A program made the position numbers and the translations under genes. Below, piece after piece: positions 59,191-64,000 of a DNA stretch of 64,000 nucleotides. How positions within the stretch are numbered: position 1 is the first letter of the stretch; the number at the start of each line of letters is the position of its first letter. The notes beneath the pieces were generated by a model, which saw nothing but the letters and a program-made list of their open reading frames with translations, was not told where the DNA came from and made no database searches. This DNA is from Micromonospora ferruginea (GTDB lineage Bacteria; Actinomycetota; Actinomycetes; Mycobacteriales; Micromonosporaceae), in NCBI RefSeq assembly GCF_013694245.2, contig NZ_CP059322.2, positions 2,910,001 through 2,974,000 on the forward strand, given 5' to 3'.

Positions 59191-59853
59191 ATGACAGAAG
59201 CACCGAAAAGCCGCCGGGCGGAGTACGCCGCGGCCACCCGCGCCGCGATCATCGACGCGGCGCGCCTGCTCTTCGCCCGCAACGGATACTTCGCGACGAA
59301 GATCGAGGACATCGCGGCGGAGGCCCGCGTCGCACCGGCCACGGTGTATGCGGTGACCGGTGGCAAGCAGGGGCTGATCCGGACCCTGGTCGACCTGTGG
59401 AGCGAAGCGCCGATCGTGGCGCAGACCCTCGCCCGGCACGAGACCCTCACCGACCCGGACGAGATCCTGCGGAACACGGCGGCCACGGTCCGCGCCATGC
59501 GCGAGACGTACGGCGACATCATCCGACTGATGCTGACGACGGCGCCGCACCACCCCGAGGTCGCCGAGGCCCTGCGGCTGGCCACGAGACGTTACCGGGA
59601 CGCCGTCGAAGTCGTCGCCGTCCGACTGCGCGATGTCGGCGGCCTCGATGCCGGAATGGGCGTCGCGGAGGCGACCGACATCCTCTGGTTCTACTTCGGA
59701 TACTCCGGCTACTTCACCCTGCTCGACGACAACGGCTGGACCTTCGAGCGCTCGGAACGCTGGCTGGTCGCCCAGGCCGCCACGGCGCTCCGCGGAGAAC
59801 CGGCCGCCACCGGGCCGGCCGCGGGTCTGACCGGCCGGTCGGGTCGCGGTTAG
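59191..59853 (+). CDS. TetR family transcriptional regulator
   Basis: 220 residues. The N-terminal helix-turn-helix is RAAIIDAARLLFARNGYFAT, then IEDIAAEARVAPATVYAVTG, typical TetR. The C-terminal ligand domain is unclassified. It is divergent from the FAD oxidoreductase gene, with the operator at 59140-59166 between them, so it probably represses both. The ATG at 59191 is preferred over an ATG at 59161 that lies in the operator. TATGCT at 59176-59181 is a possible -10, which would make this mRNA nearly leaderless. Confidence 0.9.
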   Translation: MTEAPKSRRAEYAAATRAAIIDAARLLFARNGYFATKIEDIAAEARVAPATVYAVTGGKQGLIRTLVDLWSEAPIVAQTLARHETLTDPDEILRNTAATVRAMRETYGDIIRLMLTTAPHHPEVAEALRLATRRYRDAVEVVAVRLRDVGGLDAGMGVAEATDILWFYFGYSGYFTLLDDNGWTFERSERWLVAQAATALRGEPAATGPAAGLTGRSGRG

Positions 59854-59886
59854 CCTCGGCGGCACGGCCACCCGAACCCGGTCGCC

Positions 59887-61095
59887 TCAACCCCGAAGGG
59901 CGCTCAGGCGACCGGCGATGTCGGCGGGAAGCCCACTGACCTCGCCGTGCGCCGTCAGTACGAGCCGCAGCGATCCGGCGTGCGTGACGACGCCCAGGAT
60001 CCGCTCGTCGCGGACCTGCGTGGTCATCGTCGGCCCCCAGATCGCGACCGCGGACGACGTGTCGGGCCCGGTCACCCCCAGGTTGGTGATCTCCAGGTCG
60101 GCGCCGGTGGCGGCGAGCATCGCCGCCTCTGCCTGCACCGCGTCGGCGGGATCGAGCGAGGCCAACATCAGTGCCGCCTCGCGCGCGGTGTCGCGTGCCG
60201 CGCGCAGCTGCGCCGTCGCGTCCTGCGCGAGGGACCACAGCGTGCGGTCGGCGACTTCCCGCAGCACCACGGTCGTCGCGGTGAAGCGGTTCACGACGTC
60301 GTCGTCCAGGCCGAGCGCGGAGCGGAGGTCGATGGGGACGTTGATGCGGAAGCTCTCGGCACCGGTGGTCGCGGAGAGTGCCTGCGCCGCGGCGGCGCAG
60401 AGTGCGGCCTGGACGGTCGACCCGTTGGCGCGCGCGGTGGAACGAAGGTGCGCGGTCGTCGCGGGATCGAGTTCGGCGATCTCGACGGTCGGTGCCGCGC
60501 CGTCGAACGGGCGGATCGTGGCGACCGTCGGCGCGGCCGTCGGGGCCGGGCCGGCAGCGGCCGGCCGCTCGACCTGGGGCAGGCGCGCGAGCAGGCTCTC
60601 CTGGTCGACGGGCGCCGGTCGGGCCGCGAGGATCTGCCCGTCGAGGATCGCGAGCAGGTCATGTGCTGCGCGCAGCGCACCGCGTCCGTCGGTGATCTGG
60701 TGGGAGAACGTGAGGAGGAGGACGGTTCCCCGGTCGTCGGTGGCGCCACTGACCAGCGTCGCCCGCGCCAACGGGCTCCCGCCGGCGTCGACGGGGAGCG
60801 TCTGCTCCTGCGCCGCCACCTCGCGCCAGTCGTCTGCACGGACCTGCCGCAACGGGACCGGCTCGGTCGACTCCCGGAAGGTCGGGCGGTCGCCGGTGCG
60901 ATCGATGCCGACGGCCAACAGCGGGTGCGTCTGCTGGAGACGCGCCAACGCGCTCTCCAACCGGGGTGCCGGGATCGGCGACGCGAGTTCGACGACGAGC
61001 GTGAACTGTACGGGGTTGCGACTGATGTAGAGGTCGATGATGTGCTCGAACGCACCCAGCGGGCGGACGGTCCGGTGTGCGGAGAAGTGGCGCAT
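59887..61095 (-). CDS. Condensation-domain (PapA5-like) acyltransferase
   Basis: 402 residues. It belongs to the CoA-dependent acyltransferase fold shared by NRPS condensation domains, PapA5 and alcohol acetyltransferases. The catalytic motif is SHQITDGRGAL (H-x-x-x-D-G). The N-terminus PLGAFEHIIDLYISRNPVQF and a late INVPIDLRSAL resemble PapA5-type enzymes that esterify lipid alcohols. No NRPS or PKS gene is nearby, so the acyl donor and the acceptor are unknown. The ATG at 61095 has GAAGGA upstream. The frame extending to 61227 begins in promoter copy B and was rejected. A 100-base leader is expected. Confidence 0.8.
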   Translation of the reverse strand: MRHFSAHRTVRPLGAFEHIIDLYISRNPVQFTLVVELASPIPAPRLESALARLQQTHPLLAVGIDRTGDRPTFRESTEPVPLRQVRADDWREVAAQEQTLPVDAGGSPLARATLVSGATDDRGTVLLLTFSHQITDGRGALRAAHDLLAILDGQILAARPAPVDQESLLARLPQVERPAAAGPAPTAAPTVATIRPFDGAAPTVEIAELDPATTAHLRSTARANGSTVQAALCAAAAQALSATTGAESFRINVPIDLRSALGLDDDVVNRFTATTVVLREVADRTLWSLAQDATAQLRAARDTAREAALMLASLDPADAVQAEAAMLAATGADLEITNLGVTGPDTSSAVAIWGPTMTTQVRDERILGVVTHAGSLRLVLTAHGEVSGLPADIAGRLSALRG

Positions 61096-61200
61096 GCTGT
61101 CCTTCGGATCGACGGGTGGATCGGCTGGCCGCGTCGGTCCGCGGACCGCCCGGCCCGGTGCCGACGCTCGCGGCGACATCGGCGGCCAGGTACGGCTTCG

Positions 61201-61231
61201 ATCAGACACCCGGCCGTAGCGGCACACTCAA
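61201..61231 (-). promoter_or_regulatory. MerR-type promoter copy B
   Basis: On the minus strand TTGAGT (61231-61226), a 19-base spacer with TGCCG-CTA-CGGCC, then TCTGAT (61206-61201), 4 of 6 matching the consensus -10. It drives the PapA5-like gene and is identical to copy A over 27 bases. Further upstream similarity (CCCGC and GTGTGATC in both) extends the repeat to about 45 bases. Confidence 0.5.
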
Positions 61232-61289
61232 GCCCGCACTCGTGTGATCCATGTCAACAGGTCGATGGTCCGCCGTCCGATCGGCGCGC

Positions 61290-61892
61290 TCACAGCCAGT
61301 CGTGTTCGCGGGCGTACCGGGCCGCGTCGTGGCGGGTCCGGGTCTGGGTCTTGCGCATGGCGTTGGAGAGGTAGTTGCGCACGGTGCCCGGAGCGAGGTG
61401 CAGCCGGGCGGCGATGTCGGTGACCGAGTAGCCCTCACCGGTGACCCGCAGCACGTCGGCCTCCCGCTCGGTGAGCGGGCAGTCCTCGGTGACGGCGAGC
61501 GCGGACACGTCCGGGTCGATCCAGCGCCGGCCCGCGTGCAGGGTGGCGAGGACCGAGGTGATGTGCGCCGGTTCGGCGGACTTGCTGACGAAGCCCTGCA
61601 CACCGAGTCGCAACGCCTTGCGCAGCACGCCCGGGCGGGCGTGCCGGGTCAGCATGAGGATCACCTGCTCCGGCCGCGCGCGACGGATCTCCGCGACCGC
61701 GTCCAGGCCGTCCATGCCCGGCATCTCCAGGTCGATGACCAGCACGTCGGGCTGGTGTCGCAGGGTCGCGGCGACCGCCGTCCGGCCGTCGGTGGCCTCG
61801 GCGAGCACGGTCACGTCGCCCTCCATCGGCAGCAGCGCGGCCAGGGCCGTCCGCAACAACGCCTCGTCGTCGGCGAGCACGATGGTCGTCAT
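61290..61892 (-). CDS. Response regulator, NarL/DesR type
   Basis: 200 residues. The receiver domain has Asp8, Asp9, the phospho-acceptor Asp54 (VIDLEMPGMDG) and a Lys in FVSKSAEPAH. The C-terminal LuxR-type helix-turn-helix is LTEREADVLRVTGEG and SVTDIAARLHLAPGTVRNYL. It overlaps the sensor kinase gene by ATGA. The nearest type is DesR/LiaR-like. It most likely controls the divergent ABC transporter genes at 63151, a common arrangement. Confidence 0.93.
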   Translation of the reverse strand: MTTIVLADDEALLRTALAALLPMEGDVTVLAEATDGRTAVAATLRHQPDVLVIDLEMPGMDGLDAVAEIRRARPEQVILMLTRHARPGVLRKALRLGVQGFVSKSAEPAHITSVLATLHAGRRWIDPDVSALAVTEDCPLTEREADVLRVTGEGYSVTDIAARLHLAPGTVRNYLSNAMRKTQTRTRHDAARYAREHDWL

Positions 61893-63043
61893 CGGGCGTC
61901 CTCCCTCGAAACCGTCGGGGCCGCGCCGGCGCGGACGGGTGGGAAGACCACAGCCGTACGGAACCGCCCGTCGCACTCCTCCACGGACAGCTCGCCACCG
62001 TCGCCGGCCACCCGTTGCCGCAGCGCCGCCAGTCCTCTCAGCTCGGGAGGCCCGGCGGCGGTCACGCCGTCGTTGACGATGGTGATGCCGGTCTCGGCGA
62101 GCGTGATCCGCACCTGGGTGGCCTGCGCGTGGCGCAGGATGTTGGTGGTGGTCTCCCGCAGCACCTGGCCGAGCAGTTCGCTGACGCGGGTGTCGACCTC
62201 GGCCTCCCGGCTCACCCGGACCTGGATGCCGGCGGCCTCGAAGAGGTTCTTCGCGTTCTCGATCTCCGCGGTGAGGTTCAGCCGCCGCTGGGCGTACGCG
62301 AGTTCCTTGGTCTGCGCGATGGTGTCACTGACCAGCGCGTACGTCTCCCGCAACTCCTTCTCCGCCCGGGCGGTGTCGCGGTCCAGCAGCCGCTGCGCCA
62401 GCGCGATCTTGAGTTTGACCACGTGCAGGGTGTGCCCCTGGATGTCGTGCAGGTCGCTGGCGAACCGGACCCGCTCCCGGACCACGGCCAGCTCCGCCTC
62501 CCGCTCCCGGGTCTGTTCCAGCTCCCGGATGAGGTCGTAGAACCGCTCCCCCAGCACCGTCAGGACCGTCACGACGACGGTGAGCCCGGTCGGCACGAGG
62601 ACGTAGGCGACCAGCACGCCGGCCACGTCGTCGCGCTGCACGAGCAGCCGCGCCGCGCCGACGACGGCGACGTAGCCGAACAGCCCGCCCATCGCCAGGA
62701 CCCGACGCCGCCGTACCTCCCGCATGGCGAGCGACCCGACGGCGCAGAACCCCCAGTAGGCGTTGGGGCTGCCGGTCACCAGCACCCCCAGCGGCCACAC
62801 CGCTCCCGCGACCACCAGGCAGGGCAGCACGAACCGGGCGAGGTCGTTGGCCGTCCACCGTTCGAAGGCCACCAGGGCCGCCACCGCGCCCGGGGCCAGG
62901 ACGAGCAGGTGCCACCAGCTCCGCGCGTCGGTGTAGAGCAGGACCACGGCGGCGATCGCGACCGGCGGCAGGGACGCCACCAGGTTGAGCCGGCGCAGTC
63001 GTCCCTGCGTCGACTCCGTGAAGCGCGGCGATCGTGCGGTCAC
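61889..63043 (-). CDS. Sensor histidine kinase, DesK type
   Basis: 384 residues. Five or six membrane helices (about 20-165) without a large external loop suggest sensing in the membrane. HisKA_3 dimer domain has DLHDIQGHTLHVVKLKIALA with phospho-acceptor His199. The ATPase domain has LRETTTNILRHAQATQVRI (N box) and ELRGLAALRQRVAGDGG (G box). DesK-like kinases detect membrane state or cell-envelope stress. GTG start at 63043. Partner response regulator downstream with a 4-base overlap. Confidence 0.92.
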   Translation of the reverse strand: MTARSPRFTESTQGRLRRLNLVASLPPVAIAAVVLLYTDARSWWHLLVLAPGAVAALVAFERWTANDLARFVLPCLVVAGAVWPLGVLVTGSPNAYWGFCAVGSLAMREVRRRRVLAMGGLFGYVAVVGAARLLVQRDDVAGVLVAYVLVPTGLTVVVTVLTVLGERFYDLIRELEQTREREAELAVVRERVRFASDLHDIQGHTLHVVKLKIALAQRLLDRDTARAEKELRETYALVSDTIAQTKELAYAQRRLNLTAEIENAKNLFEAAGIQVRVSREAEVDTRVSELLGQVLRETTTNILRHAQATQVRITLAETGITIVNDGVTAAGPPELRGLAALRQRVAGDGGELSVEECDGRFRTAVVFPPVRAGAAPTVSREDAR

Positions 63044-63150
63044 CGTCCCAGTATCCGGCAGCGACCGGCCACGACCAGTGACACCACGTCACCTCCGGTC
63101 GTGACGCGGTGCCACTGCCGGGTCGGCCGCGCCCGCGCTGTCATGGGTGC

Positions 63151-64000
63151 ATGTCCACCACACCCGTCATCGAAGTCGACCGGTTGAACCTCACCTACGG
63201 CGACTTCCCCGCCGTCAAGGACCTCACCTTCGAGGTCCGCCCCGGCGAGCTGTACGCCCTGCTGGGCACCAACGGCGCCGGGAAGACCTCGACCCTGGAG
63301 ATCATCGAGGGCCACCGCCGGCCGACGTCCGGCACGGCGCGCGTCTTCGGGCACGACCCGGGCGACCGCCGTCAGGTCCGTCCCCGGATGGGCGTCATGC
63401 TCCAGGAGAGCGGATTCTCCCCGGACCTCACGGTTCGTGAGTCCGTCCGACTCATCGGCCGGCTCAGCGGGCGCGGCGACGACGTCGAGCGGGTGCTCGA
63501 CCTGGTCGACCTCACCGGCCGGGCCGGCCGGAAGGTGTCGCAGCTCTCCGGCGGCGAGAAGCGGCGGTTGGACTTCGCGACCGCCGTCTACGGCACCCCG
63601 GAGCTGATCTTCCTGGACGAGCCGACCACGGGCCTGGACATCCAGTCCCGCGACGCCGTGTGGGCGACCGTCGACCGGCTCCGGGAGAACGGTGCGACCA
63701 TCGTGCTGACCACCCACTACCTGGAGGAGGCGCAGCAGCGCGCCGACCGTATCGGGCTGATGCACCAGGGCACCCTCCACCGCGAGGGCACCGTGGCCGA
63801 GCTGACCCGCACCCTGCCGGCCGTCATCCGCTTCTCCCTCCCGGCCGGGGCGTGGGCGCTGCCGCTCCCGGCCGCGACCGAGGCCGAGGGGAACGTCGTG
63901 GTCGAGACCTTCGCCCTGCAGAAGGACCTGCACGTCCTGCTCGGATGGGCCCAGGACCACGCCATCGAACTGCAGGGCCTGGAGGCCGGGCCGACCCGCC
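63151..64000 (+). CDS. ABC transporter ATP-binding protein, C-terminus cut by window edge
   Basis: 283 residues are visible before the edge. Walker A GTNGAGKTST, Q-loop MLQESGFSP, signature LSGGEKRRLD, Walker B LIFLDEPTTGLD and H-loop TTHYLEEA are all intact. It is an ABC-2 type exporter ATPase (CcmA/DrrA-like). A permease gene probably follows beyond the window. It is divergent from the DesK/DesR-like genes, which probably control it. The ATG at 63151 was chosen; no clear ribosome site is present. Confidence 0.92.
   Translation, partial: MSTTPVIEVDRLNLTYGDFPAVKDLTFEVRPGELYALLGTNGAGKTSTLEIIEGHRRPTSGTARVFGHDPGDRRQVRPRMGVMLQESGFSPDLTVRESVRLIGRLSGRGDDVERVLDLVDLTGRAGRKVSQLSGGEKRRLDFATAVYGTPELIFLDEPTTGLDIQSRDAVWATVDRLRENGATIVLTTHYLEEAQQRADRIGLMHQGTLHREGTVAELTRTLPAVIRFSLPAGAWALPLPAATEAEGNVVVETFALQKDLHVLLGWAQDHAIELQGLEAGPTR

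Noticed and set aside
1-64000. CRISPR arrays, tRNA, rRNA, insertion sequences, integrases
   Set aside because: No regularly spaced repeats, cloverleaf-like or rRNA sequence, transposase or integrase domain was recognised by reading.

Overview
The window is very GC-rich, with frequent GTG and TTG starts, several genes that look leaderless, and long runs of genes joined by ATGA or GTGA overlaps. Together with the protein families present (multisubunit Mrp antiporter, OtrA-type ribosome protection, DUF574 methyltransferase, DUF3159, DUF6891), this points to a filamentous actinomycete, most likely a Micromonospora-like member of the Micromonosporaceae. The taxonomic call is inference. No rRNA, tRNA, CRISPR array, insertion sequence or phage gene was seen, and no gene-free stretch exceeds 300 bases.

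Layout. 1-5.1 kb: a cut DUF4188-like gene coupled to a PaaK-like adenylate-forming enzyme, a DUF3800-like protein, a small helical protein paired with a polyprenyl synthase, and a cold-shock-domain protein. 5.1-11.3 kb: a six-gene Mrp Na+/H+ antiporter operon with MrpA and MrpB fused. 11.4-25.2 kb: mixed housekeeping and secreted genes (two secreted hydrolases, an acyl-CoA oxidase, peptide deformylase, OsmC, a repeat protein, an M23 peptidase, a fibronectin-III/CBM2 protein) plus an OtrA-like ribosomal protection gene with an overlapping leader ORF. 25.2-27.9 kb: an ABC-2 type exporter pair.

28-41.7 kb is a carbohydrate locus. A binding protein, two permeases, a HutC-type GntR regulator, a ROK kinase, DUF4127, an FAD oxidoreductase, NanE and a GH38 alpha-mannosidase form one almost fully overlapping operon. 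A secreted GHL10 glycosidase is divergent to it. Two DasR-like operator sequences sit in the shared control region, and a strong hairpin separates the binding-protein gene from the rest.

41.8-47.4 kb is a lanthipeptide locus: a 63-residue Cys-rich precursor, a kinase/lyase/cyclase synthetase, a GyrI-like protein in the same operon, and a divergent ABC exporter. The synthetase combines class III/IV architecture with a Cys-Cys-Cys ('CCG') zinc site known from ProcM-like class II cyclases, and its core peptide does not resemble precursors I know. This is the best candidate for an undescribed system.

47.5-64 kb: an alpha/beta hydrolase, a zinc-ribbon-like protein, a DUF574 methyltransferase and an NmrA-like oxidoreductase. 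These are followed by a LysR plus serine-active-site protein pair convergent with a class A beta-lactamase, an arrangement like Streptomyces cacaoi blaA/blaB/blaL. Next comes a probable regulatory cascade: a TetR with a near-perfect operator controls an FAD enzyme and a MerR regulator. Three matching promoters with 19-bp spacers, typical MerR targets, precede a secreted peptidase, a DUF3159 membrane protein and a PapA5-like acyltransferase. The window ends in a DesK/DesR-like two-component system divergent from an ABC ATPase cut by the window edge.
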